Both the position numbers and the translations under genes were made by a program. The notes below the pieces were generated by a model. That model had not been told where the DNA came from. It did not search any database and saw only the letters and a list, made by a program, of their open reading frames with translations. From assembly GCF_026914185.1 (NCBI RefSeq), contig NC_070568.1, positions 4,794,001-4,858,000 on the forward strand: a DNA stretch of 64,000 nt, read 5' to 3'. This document shows positions 21,077-30,849 of the stretch, one piece after another; the first letter of the stretch is position 1; the number at the start of each line of letters is the position of its first letter. The DNA comes from Puccinia triticina. Taxonomy: Eukaryota > Basidiomycota > Pucciniomycetes > Pucciniales > Pucciniaceae.

Positions 21077-22190
21077 ATGGGGTACGTGAAGTATGTCGCC
21101 AAGGTCAAGACGATTGTGGTGAAACTCCTTCTCCAAGGGAAATCCCGCGACGACATCAACGCTATAGTTGATGAGAATATATCCTCCAAATCCCTGAGCC
21201 GCTGGAAGAACATGTTCATTCAAACACACTTGGTGGTCCGAGACGCCTCGCTATACGAACCTTGTGGCCGCCCGCTTGCAATCTCCGTCGAAGAGCAGGA
21301 CTTCATCTTGGATATTATCGGTGTGGACCCGACGTTGTATCTTGACGAGATACAGAAGGCGGTGCTCGAGTCCTCGGGGGAGCTGTATGCCATATCAACC
21401 ATCCATGATGACCTCCGACGTCGACTTGGCCTGACGCTCAAGGTTGCGCAACACGTTAGCCCATCTCAGGACTCGGTGAAGCGAGCAAGATGGACCATCA
21501 GGATCGCCAACATGCCACCTGAGTATCTTGTCTTTGTCGGTAAGTTTGATGTTTGTTATATCCGCATAGTGCCCTGCAAACAATTGTGTTCACTGACCCT
21601 GTTTATCTATCTATCAGATGAGTCCTCCATTTGTATTGCCACCCAGCACCAGCGATTCAGACGGGGGGTTTGAGGTAGGCCTACAAAACGAGTTTTTTGG
21701 GAGTTTCAAGGCCCTTGGTTCACGCTTCTCCCTGGGGTGTCAACCAAAGGACTCATAGGTGTTATGTGCCAGCAAGGAGGTATTCAAAGAAATGACTTTG
21801 AATACTTCCTTGATGAAGTCTTAGTAAGTGTTCCACACTCAAATGGTAAAACTGAGGACTCATACTGACAGAGTGGCGGTTCAGTTGCCTTTCATGAATC
21901 CCTTCCCAGGCCCCAGGAGCGTCGTCGTAATGGACAACTGCCAGGTCCATCACCGCGGCCAAGTTGCTCACTTGTTCGAACGTTGCAACATGCTCCACCT
22001 ATATCTGCCCCCTTACAGCCCTGATTTCAACCCCATTGAGAAAACTTTTGCGGTCGTGAAGAACCACCTCAAGCAAGCCCAGGTGCTCACTGGAACGAAT
22101 GACGACACCACGATCATCAAGGATTTTGTCTCCGACTTGGTCACACCGGAGTCTATGCAATCCCTCTTCCGCGACTGCGGGTACATGTAA
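21077..22190 (+). pseudogene. Tc1-type DD34E transposase, one in-frame stop
   Basis: Exons 21077-21539, 21618-21823 and 21885-22190 join through two GT-AG introns to 325 codons including the final stop. An N-terminal helix-turn-helix region (VKLLLQGKSRDDINAIV, SSKSLSRWKN) is followed by the catalytic core: first Asp in FVDESSI, second in VVVMDNCQVHH, Glu in NPIEKTF with exactly 34 residues after the second Asp, within the hallmark LPPYSPDFNPIE. A TGA at 21671-21673 interrupts the frame shortly after the first Asp (RFRRGV-stop-GRPTKRVFWEF), while both flanks keep the family pattern, so it is a single nonsense change. Cut-and-paste transposase; inactive in this copy unless read through. Confidence 0.9.
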
Positions 22191-22479
22191 TCCCCTCACC
22201 CCTCGAATTTCTCTTATCTGAGTGTCTGATCGTAACATGTTTCATATGTCTTAGCAATAAATGACTGGTGTTCCCCCACTGGGTCCTTTGAGACTCACTT
22301 TATTAAATACTGTTCAATATTCCTGATTTGGAGGACCGCCGCGGGTCATCCATATCCCTGAGCCCTTTAAGGCTCCAAGTTCCAAAGTCCCCTCTGTCTG
22401 AAGGGCCAAGACCTATAAGTTGTCATGTCTTTGCTTCTGGCCCCCTCAGGTCGTGAGCTCTTCATGACTCCAAGTCCAC

Positions 22480-22712
22480 GGTTCCAGGTTTCCTCTCTGG
22501 ACTTGGTGAGGTCTTCATCTCGCCAAGTCCTCGCTTGGCCTTTCAGCGCGCGAGCGGTCCTATTGTCCGAAAGGACTTCATAAGTCGTCATGACTTCCCT
22601 TCTGGCCCCAGGGTTCCTCTCTGGACTTGGACTTGGTGAGGTCTTCATCTCGCCAAGTCCTCGCTTGGCCTCTCAGCGCGCAAGCAGTTCTATTGTCCGA
22701 AAGGACTTCAGG
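22480..22712. repeat. Tandem duplication, about 120 bp x 2
   Basis: The segment from TTTCCTCTCTGGACTTGG through CGCCAAGTCCTCGCTTGGCC to TCCGAAAGGACTTC occurs twice in tandem with small changes. It lies 3' of the transposase gene. Confidence 0.75.
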
Positions 22713-22918
22713 TCCTCTCAGCCAATAGAATGTCTATGCCCAATTGATGCCATCCTCTCCTGTGTGAGAACTCGCAAAGACCCGGGCTTCCTGACCACTG
22801 GGAATGAGCCCGTCATGTCCCCGAGGCCTCATAGCATCTCTTGGGGGAGCGTGGATCTGATGAAGCACCCCCAGTTCTCGCAGCCACTCGGCAAACAATA
22901 ACAAATTATAATGGGACC

Positions 22919-22957
22919 CTTTGTGATTGGGACGTCACGGACGTCCCAATCACAAAG
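22919..22957. repeat. Perfect 18-bp hairpin between the convergent genes
   Basis: CTTTGTGATTGGGACGTC is followed, after the loop ACG, by its exact reverse complement. It sits in the roughly 900-bp space between the two convergent gene ends and could serve as a 3'-end or replication-pausing structure. The function is inference. Confidence 0.8.
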
Positions 22958-23086
22958 CAAGGAAATGATGATCAACTTGCTAACATGGTACTCGAGTTAC
23001 TTTGAGAGAGAAACAAGGGAGGGCATAAATTGGATGCCCAACAGACATGGGCAACAGAGGTGGGATTGAGGCATGCTGGGGGTTAC

Positions 23087-25257
23087 CTATGGGGCATCAC
23101 CATCAACCATGTTGAACCCCGGTGCCTTGTCAGAGTTGTCCGCGGGTGGGTTGCTTGCGGCACCACTGCAATCTGGATCAGCCCAATCTTCTTCCTCACT
23201 AACTTGCTGAAGGAGCCGGGCACCATCGCAGATGAGTTGGGCGGGGCCGGCTTTGAAACCAAGTTGGGTCAAGTCGGCCTCCGAACTGCGTAAAAAGTAG
23301 GACCACAAAGTGATGTTTTGGTCCTGGATTAACCACCGGGTGTGGAAATCCTCGGCTGGGATCTGACAGTGCCGTAAGAAGAAAGCCATAGCGTTCGCTG
23401 CGGCCTCGCGGGGGGGGACTGAATTGCTTATCCAAGAATTCGTTGAATCAGGGGTACCTGGGGTGGAGTCTGCGCCAAGGTTCAGGCGACCCAAGCGGGC
23501 CAAGTTGATAGGCGTGATAGTTCTCCGGGGTCCGGCGAGCGTGCAATGTGCATTCCCCATGACTACAATTTCAGGGGATGACGGGGCTTGAGCGGGATGG
23601 TTCCCTCCATGGATGTGCTTGATCGAAGCGGCGATAGATGAGGCAGTGGAGGAACCGGTTTCAAGTTCTCCTACGTCCGCATGGTTGGGTGCCTCTGCGT
23701 CTTGTCGGGCCTGACTCATCAAACAAAACATCCGGGTAAATGGCGATGAAGTACGAGCCCGGGGTCGTCTGAGGGGAACTGAAGCCTCAGATGAGGGACT
23801 CGCCTCGGGGGGATTGGTGACCGGCGCACAGATCACATCCTGGGAAGGCGACAAGTCGGGCGGGCCCGAGGTGGATCCACCTCCTCGGAAAGTGCGGGAA
23901 GCCGGGGATCCGGTGCTCAGAGTTGGCGCAGCTTTCCTCTTTGGGGTACTTGCGGAGATCCAGGCAAACAGGGGGGTATCCGGGGGGTTGTCGAGCGTGA
24001 CTGAAGGGTTGGGGCCATCAAGCTTACGGGCCCACCCCCAAAGGACCTTGTGGCTGAGCTTGATATATCGGCCATCCCCGGAGGGGTGCATCGCCACCTC
24101 GCCCTCTTTTGGCGGAGCCCAGCGCTCATTGCGCATCACCAAATGATGGTTCCGGAGCAGCTGCACCTTCTCAGTGCCAGGTTCGGCAATCTGAGCATTG
24201 GGCTGCAAGTGATATGAATGTCAGCCGTGGTGACAAGACCAAAAGGACAAAAACAGCTCACATTTGCCGCAAGCCAAGCTCGTTGATGTTTGAGCGGAGC
24301 CCTCTCTGCATCCGTGCCGTGTTGCATGATCAGGCGCGCATTAACCTCAGCGTTCTGGAAGGTACATTTGGAGGTCAGCCCACATATGAGAGACACAAGA
24401 ATCTTAATCAAGAGCTCACCTGAGACTCTTCCCGGGCCACTACGCGGGGGTCCACTTGGGAGAGGTCAATGCACACCGCCTTTGCAGGGTAAGCTTGCTC
24501 CGTGGCCAATGCAAAAGGTGCCCAGGTGTTGTCGTCCGTGATTAAGTATTTTTTGCTGCACCCGTAGACCCAATCGCCAGTTATGATTCCCTGCCAAGTG
24601 ATTAATCCGGCTCAATCTGACACGGTTAATTCTTCCGCAAGGTACCGTCGCTCCGGGCCGAGAAGCTCAATGATCTCTGCCTTGGCCATGCCCCAGTCCC
24701 AGTTAGTTGGGACACACTTCCAGATGGGGAAGGGAACCCTTGAGGTGGCCCTGGCGTATTCGCTCGGAGGGCGCCCGCTGCCGGAGCCCGCAGACCTCTT
24801 CACCACGGTTGGGACGGTGGACCTGAGCCAAAGCAGGTACTTGATGGGAATCTGGACAGGCACCCCTTTTGTTGGGGTGGGGCGGACCCGTCGGCTCCCA
24901 TTGTTGGCCGGGGCTGGTGTGGACTGAGCAGGGTTCGAGGCCGGGTTGGTGGCTGGGACCAGAGCACGGACCTCGGCAGGCTGCAGCGGTCCGTCGTGGG
25001 CCTGTGCCACGGGTTGGCGGCCGGCTACGGTTCGAGCTCCAACGTCGGCCTGCGGCGGCGCAGGATGGCTGGCTGGGCTTGGAGCGCTTCCGAGGGCCGG
25101 AGGGGGGCAGGGTCACCTGGCATGGCGTCATCGAGCTGGCCACCCGGAATTGAGTGGGAATATCCCACGGATCAGCTTGGTCCCGTTCGAGCTGTTCAAA
25201 CTGCGTTTCGGATACAAACTGCGTTTCAGCAACAAGGATTCGGTTGGGGGCAGACAT
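23087..25257 (-). pseudogene. Accessory gene of the Tc1-type element, multi-exon, no known family
   Basis: Minus strand. Exon 1 runs from ATG 25257 (MSAPNRILVAETQF) to 24420, exon 2 is 24354-24262 and exon 3 is 24202-23087; both introns are clean GT-AG and phase 0 (REESQ|NAEVNARLIM, AAN|PNAQIAEPGT). Exon 1 has a frame change between about 25130 and 25010 and a TGA at 24612-24614 before GIITGDWVYGCSKKYL. Conserved-looking blocks are the exon 1 end (DDNTWAPFALATEQAYPAKAV), exon 2 (QHGTDAERAPLKHQRAW) and the start of exon 3. A Ser/Pro/Thr-rich region follows, then a C-terminal helical segment (FHTRWLIQDQNITLWSYFL, SEADLTQLGFKAGPAQLI) that looks SAM-domain-like. No catalytic motif seen. Possibly a transposition helper; function unknown. 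Confidence 0.6.
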
Positions 25258-25606
25258 GGTTGAGTTAAAAAAACTGATTGGGTGTTCCTGAGGGGGTTTT
25301 TTTGTGACGGATTGGTATTCGGCAAACAGAATATTGATTGATTGGGTGTGCCAGAACAGGTTTCGGTGGGTGAGGGGGGGGGTGATATGGACTGGTCATA
25401 CTGGGCGGCTGGCCGGACCGGAGCGACGACGGAGGGAGGCGCAGAGGTACAGGCGTACTGATCTGGAAGAGGCCAGCATGTCAAGTGCTGTGCACTTGTG
25501 TATCTTCCAAAACTTCCGCCGTGCTGGGCGGAAGTCTGAATACATATTTTGTTCCAAATATTTGGAGCTCTGTCCCGGGCAGGGACAAGCTTTTTCGTAA
25601 TTACAG

Positions 25607-26166
25607 TACAACAATGGGATGGGTTGGTCTTACACTCATGTGGTTGTGTGCCGTGGACGGGGATCCGCGGGCCAACCTGATGGGCAGTACGGTGCTGATA
25701 CATGAAAGTTCTCGGGCGGCTAACTTGTGGGTCAGCAAAACATGCGGCCGCGATGGAATTGCACTTTGCTGGCCAAGTTAACTTAACGTAACTCATGGCC
25801 CGTCCGGGGTCCCTGCTGGGCCTGACACAGCCAAGCTCTTCGTTCTTCATCATTTGTCCCAAAAAGTGGTTTTGTTCTGCACTTTCGATCGATGAAAAAC
25901 AAAATAAGCACCCGAGCGTAATCAGCATCCTCTCTGCATCTCCCTTAAGTTCCCTCCTAGAGAGCATACGCAGCGTGCCTGTATCGTCCTGGAAAGGAGA
26001 TAACCCAAGCATCGGATGCAGAGGGTGATCTGAGTCCAGTTGGTGCCGAGCTTGGTTGATTCCGGCCACGGTTTTTTTTTCGACAAATCCCGCCGAGGAC
26101 AGCCAGGCCTGCTCTGCCGACAACCATCGCAGCCAGCCCACGGCCACGACCGAGACTCCATCCAGA
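25607..26166. other. PRS upstream region
   Basis: Between the transposon and PRS. A 393-residue minus-strand frame (26309-25128) runs through it, but it crosses the transposon TIR and is antisense to PRS exon 1, so it is not a gene. No other feature seen. Confidence 0.5.
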
Positions 26167-27285
26167 ATGCCCGGCTTCTCCTCCCTCAAGCTCTTCACCG
26201 GCACATCCCATCCCGCCTTGGCCCACCATGTCTCCCGTCGACTGGGCATCCCCATCTCTCCCGCTTCCATCGATAGACGGCCCTCCGGAGAAATCTCGGT
26301 CTCCATCAAGGAGAGCGTCAGACAGGCTGATGTCTACATCATCGGAACCGCTAGCTCGATCACTTGCACCACCAATTCGGCGCTCATGGGTATGTTCTCC
26401 TCCCCCTCCTCTTCATTGCCACTCGGTTGATTTATTTATTTTGTACTTGCCACCAGAACTCTTGATCATGATCCACTCCTGTTCGATCGCATCCGCTGGA
26501 CGAATAACCGCTGTGATTCCGCACTTCCCATATGCGTCAGTCACTGCTACTACCCAGTCTTGGTTCTACATATCTGTTCAAATGTCTTATTTTTTTTTTT
26601 TTTTTTTGTATCTTTGTGTGTCGCGATCCATCTTAGCCGCCAGGATAAGAAGGACAAGTCGAGGGCTCCGATCACAGCCAAGTTGGTTGCGAATATGATC
26701 CGTGAAGCAGGCGCACATCATGTCATCGTCAGTCACTCTTCTTTATCTCAGGTCTTGAGAAACTTCTTTTGATAGTTTGGGTTAATCGACAGACGATGGA
26801 TTTACACGCATCTCAAATCCAAGGATTTTTTGATTGTCCGGTGGACAAGTGAGTGTTTCCTAACCGGCAAGATTCCAAAAAAATCGGGAAACTGACGGGA
26901 TGATGACAAAAAAACTCTGCAGCTTGTACGCCGAGCCAACACTAGTCCAATACATCCGGGAAAACGTGGACGTGAAGAATGCAGTGATCGTCTCGCCCGA
27001 TGCAGGAGGGGCGAAGCGGTGAGTAAAGTGTGGGGAAAAGCCAAGCAGCTGCTGGGGAAGATGCATGGAGAGACGACTGAATGCGCAAGGCCCTCTTCCC
27101 CAGTGCCTCCTCGATTGCCGCCCGACTCGATCTCGACTTTGCCCTGTTCCACAAAGAGCGCAAGAAAGCTAACGAGGTCTCGCGGATGATCCTTGTGGGC
27201 AGCGTCAAGGGCAAGACGGCGATTCTTGTCGATGATATGGTCTGTCCTCATCCTCCCTCCCTCAGCCCTCTCCATCTCCACAGTT

Positions 27286-27316
<31 letters not shown>

Positions 27317-27896
27317 ATTTGACCGGGCCGATTGGAATCGTTTGCAGGCAGATACTTGCGGCACACTCTGTCTGGCCACCGAGAAGCTCCAGTCCGCCGG
27401 CGCCGTCAACGTCATTGCCCTCGTTACCCACGGCATCCTCTCCGGCCCGGCGATCGCAAACATCAACAACTCGAGTATGTCCAAACTCGTGACGACGAAC
27501 ACGATCCCTCAACACGAACATCTCGAAGGCTGCTCCAGGCTGGTCTGTGTGGATATCGCCCAGGTGCTTGCCGAGACGATTAGACGTAGTCATTACGGGT
27601 ATGTCATCCCCTCTCCTTTCCTCTACAAACTAACCTCCCCGTCCCTCCTGAACAAAACAAAACAAAAATGCAATGCTGATCCGTATCGGATATATAGCGA
27701 ATCCATCTCCTACCTCTTCGATAGTATCCCCTGGTCCGGTTCTGCGGCCATCGACTATACCACCCAATCGAGTACCGATGAAGCCAAGTCCGCCAAGCCC
27801 ACTCGGCCTTCTAGTCCCGATCAGCCCCAATCTCCTAAATCAAACATCCTCCTTGATCTTGCCAACCAGGCTCCCCTCTCCGCCTTGCCCTCTTGA
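26167..27896 (+). CDS. PRS: Ribose-phosphate pyrophosphokinase (PRPP synthetase)
   Basis: Makes PRPP from ribose 5-phosphate and ATP for purine, pyrimidine, His, Trp and NAD synthesis; cytosolic, usually a hetero-oligomer of several PRS proteins in fungi. Eight exons (26167-26389, 26457-26535, 26637-26727, 26793-26848, 26923-27018, 27104-27239, 27348-27598, 27698-27896) give 376 residues. Visible motifs: [13 protein letters not shown], the ATP-site [28 protein letters not shown], the catalytic flexible loop [16 protein letters not shown], and the PRPP loop ILVDDMADTCGT, which is split by intron 6 after DDM. The last exon is a Ser/Pro-rich extension beyond the core. Start chosen at [10 protein letters not shown]. 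Intron 6 contains a GT microsatellite and intron 2 a poly-T tract. Confidence 0.95.
27291..27316 (+). repeat. (GT)13 microsatellite in a PRS intron
   Basis: Uninterrupted GT dinucleotides in the intron between exons 6 and 7; likely length-variable between isolates. Confidence 0.9.
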
Positions 27897-28896
27897 GCAT
27901 CTTCCTGTTGCCCTTTTGTATCACTTGTCTTCCTCTCAAACACTGCAAATTGACTCAATAAATAGATACATTCTAACCCCTCCCCCCTGTCACGCAAAAC
28001 AGATAGAAATTTATCACGTATTTTAACCTAGAAATGCACGAACTCAGTCAAGACCCTTGATTGGAGGCGGGCGAGCGCTGTCGCGAAGCCACCCTCCAAA
28101 GGAATTGAGCTACCCCACAAGATCCACAAGAAGCATGGCTCTCCGCATATCTTTTTTAATTTTTTTACACCCAAACCACATTTTTAAAAAATTGAAGAAC
28201 AGCTAATAAATCTTGGCAGATGTCCAAAGTATTGCTCAAACCAAGGATCTGTTTGAACTAGGCCCTGAATTCCATTTTGTTTGTTTTGGGCTTCAAGAGA
28301 GGTTCTGAGAGGACTTGGCCTGTAGAAAGTGGCAGGCAGAAGAGCTGAGGTCGCCGCTACTCAGCTTTTTTATAGCTTGTACCTGGACTGAGATATAAAG
28401 AAACTGAAAATTATCCCCTGCCAAACTTGCTTTCTTCTGCCTACTGTTTTGCGAGGTTGGTCGCAAGTCTCTCCTTAGGAGGGTTGCTTTGCTCAAAGAA
28501 CTCAGTCCCCTCTTTGTGGAGGCATGCCGTCCCGGGGGGACCTTCCCAAGGAGGGGCGCAAGGCTCAAGCTGTACCAGGCCCTCCGAGGAGGGAATTGTG
28601 AGTTTATCCCGCGCGCCTCCAATCGAGGGACTTAGCCAAGTTCGAGAAATGCATCACATTATTTGTAGTCCCTGCCTGTCGGTCCATGTAGATGTCGTAG
28701 CTATATTGGAGGGACCAGAGCAATGCCTTTCATGCAAGCAAGGGAATCCATCAATTATACGTAGGCATACAAAAAAGGACAACAAAATAAACCAGAGAAT
28801 TTCAGAACATCTTTAATCCGGAAGATCAATACCTGAAGAACAAAAATGGACCATGCATAAAGAAAGTTTGTATTGAATTTGTTGAAATATAGCAGC
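27897..28896. other. Intergenic between convergent PRS and GCN3
   Basis: PRS 3' flank (AATAAA near 27957) and GCN3 3' flank. A GC-richer patch at about 28290-28640 shows no recognisable family. Nothing else seen. Confidence 0.5.
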
Positions 28897-30627
28897 CTAT
28901 TCGCCACCAAAGATTGACAGTAAGACTTCGGCAACTCCAGGAGGGGTAAGGATACCAGAATCACTAATAACAAGAGTGATCAGATCAGGAGTAGTATAAT
29001 CAAGTGAAGGATTATTTGCAGCAATTTGTTCTAATGTGAGTTTGGCCGAGATCGATGAATGGCCCTGGATCATCGAGCCGGGCAGATTGGGTATCGTTTC
29101 ATATGCTCCACTAGGTTTGGAGAGCTTGCTACTCGGGAATTGGAGCGTGGGCTGTTTCGTCGGTACGTCGTATTGTGAGAGCGGGAACAGTCGCAGAAAT
29201 TTGTAGCTGTTTTTTGATCGCCATTGATATCCAAGCAGATCGGACAGTGTTCAATTAATTCATTGTAACAAGCGGGATCGCCTGAATACGACAGTGACAC
29301 TGGAAGGGGAGTGACATTACCTTTCGGTGAGAGCGTAGAACGGCTTGTGATGAGCTTTGGCAGCAATTGCCATTTGGTAGCATCCTATGTAGTTAATCAA
29401 TCTGTAGCCAATCAAAATTGTAGTGTTAGATCAAGGAGAGTAAGTGTTTTTTTTTACATAAAAATCTTGCAAGCTTACCCGCCGTCCTCCAAGACAGCTT
29501 CGGCACCAACCAAAACTAGATCAACTTTGGCCATTGTATATGCCACCTAAAATCTCTCTGCGGAGATCAGTGATCAAGTCACAGGAACTGACAGCGTTTT
29601 TGCAGCATGAGAGGAGGCTTACCGCCGAATCTAATACAACCACACATGGAATTCCGTGTTGTTCAAGTATTGCATGCGTTTTTAATCCCAATCCGGACTG
29701 ATCAAGAAGGTAGAAACAAGCGTTGGTCGGCAGGAGAATGAGCGAGGTGCATATGCTGGACTTGCTTTTTTACTGCAGAACGAAAAGGTAGGGGGACAAG
29801 TGACAATACTTACTGGTCGAGATTCAGTGACGAAGACCTGGAAGCGCTTCCTAGGTTTCTCGGAGGGTGAATATGCTTGGAGGAGTGTATGAAGGACAAC
29901 GCGGGAGTATCCATGGACCATGATAGTACTGCCGTCCTCAATAAATCGGGCGGCCGAGCTGGCGACTTTCTCAACACAATTTGAGCGCGATTCGGCGACA
30001 TACTTGTGGGCTTGATTTACGAGGGAATGTTTGTGATCGGCGAACGAGAGCATATCCAGCGATTGGTGAGTCATCAGACTGATGCATGTGTATAGATCAG
30101 GCATGTCATTAATCAGTCTAAAAAATTAATCGTTGGGTTTCTGGAGAGGGAGAGACCGACAAACGAAGAAATAGATCACAGCCGGCTGTCAGTGAAATAA
30201 GGTTTGAGGTGGCCTGCTTGAGAAGGTCGATGGCCACGTACAATGTGCCAATCAGCTCTTGCATGGTCGATGCTACCCACACAAATCAAACGGACAATGT
30301 GACGAGAATTTCAACAACACCAGATCAGAATAATTTAAGTATTCCCTTGCCAGGTTTCAAGACAAATGGAAATCAAGAGAAGAGAGGCTTACCAGTTGAT
30401 TTGGCCACGCATTCCGATAAACATTGGACGGCTGCAATGGGTACGGCTAGGTTCTATGCCGCGCATGCCATAAAAGAAGCCAAATCAGCGGGTGAGGACC
30501 GAGGTGATTACACCGCTTGAGCACTCACTTCATCTTTTTCCAATATTCGATGATAATACTTCACGATGTCGAATTCGATTGTTTCATGCGACGGAGGCGA
30601 TGATACAATATTGAGGGTCTCCGGCAT
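28897..30627 (-). CDS. GCN3: Translation initiation factor eIF2B subunit alpha
   Basis: Regulatory alpha subunit of eIF2B, the guanine-nucleotide exchange factor for eIF2, which senses phosphorylated eIF2. Eight exons on the minus strand (30627-30529, 30453-30393, 30272-30161, 30117-29814, 29697-29623, 29546-29479, 29401-29321, 29206-28897) give 369 residues. Helical N-terminal part: FDIVKYYHRILEKDE, VPIAAVQCLSECVAKST, ISLTAGCDLFLRL. Rossmann-like part: FIEDGSTIMVHGYSRVV, RFQVFVTESRPSGLGLKT, MAKVDLVLVGAEAVLEDGG, INYIGCYQMAIAAKAHHKPFYAL, and the conserved end LDYTTPDLITLVISDSGILTP. The start is 222 bp from the divergent RAD7 start. Confidence 0.94.
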
Positions 30628-30849
30628 GGCTGCTTGCTCGATTGGTTGGAGGTTGTACAATTTTCTGCAAGACTTGTTTCCTGTCCCTTGCCCCGGTCTC
30701 CCCCGACCAGATTTCCACATAACCCCCGGGGGAAATTATCCGAACAACCATCGCGATTCGCGAGCGTTTCTTGAAGAATCGACTTGGCACACCAACCTAC
30801 CTACACCAACCCATCGATAGCCTCAGGACTTGGACAGCTGCTGGCCCCC
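30628..30849. promoter_or_regulatory. Shared divergent promoter of GCN3 and RAD7
   Basis: Only 222 bp separate the two opposite start codons, so both 5' UTRs and promoters must lie in it. No TATA box stands out. An in-frame upstream ATG at 30784 for RAD7 would shrink it further. Confidence 0.6.

Larger units (their letters stand above)
20659..25606. mobile_element. Tc1/mariner-type element, 4.95 kb, two convergent genes
   Basis: Inverted ends CTGTAATTACGAAAAAGCTT ... AAGCTTTTTCGTAATTACAG, flanked by TA at 20657-20658 and 25607-25608. The inverted repeats stay highly similar for about 200 bp (into a C-rich zone near 20870 and 25390). Inside, a DD34E transposase runs rightwards (21077-22190) and an unrelated multi-exon gene runs leftwards (25257-23087). 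The gap between their stops holds a tandem duplication and an 18-bp perfect hairpin. TA duplication and DD34E define Tc1/mariner. The size and second gene are unusual for this group. Both genes carry stops, so this copy is probably dead. Confidence 0.9.

Noticed and set aside
25128..26309. 393-residue minus-strand frame
   Set aside because: It runs across the transposon TIR, the PRS promoter and PRS exon 1 in antisense; only its first part after 25257 is the accessory gene.
26802..27593. 263-residue minus-strand frame
   Set aside because: Antisense to several PRS exons and introns and includes the translated GT microsatellite.
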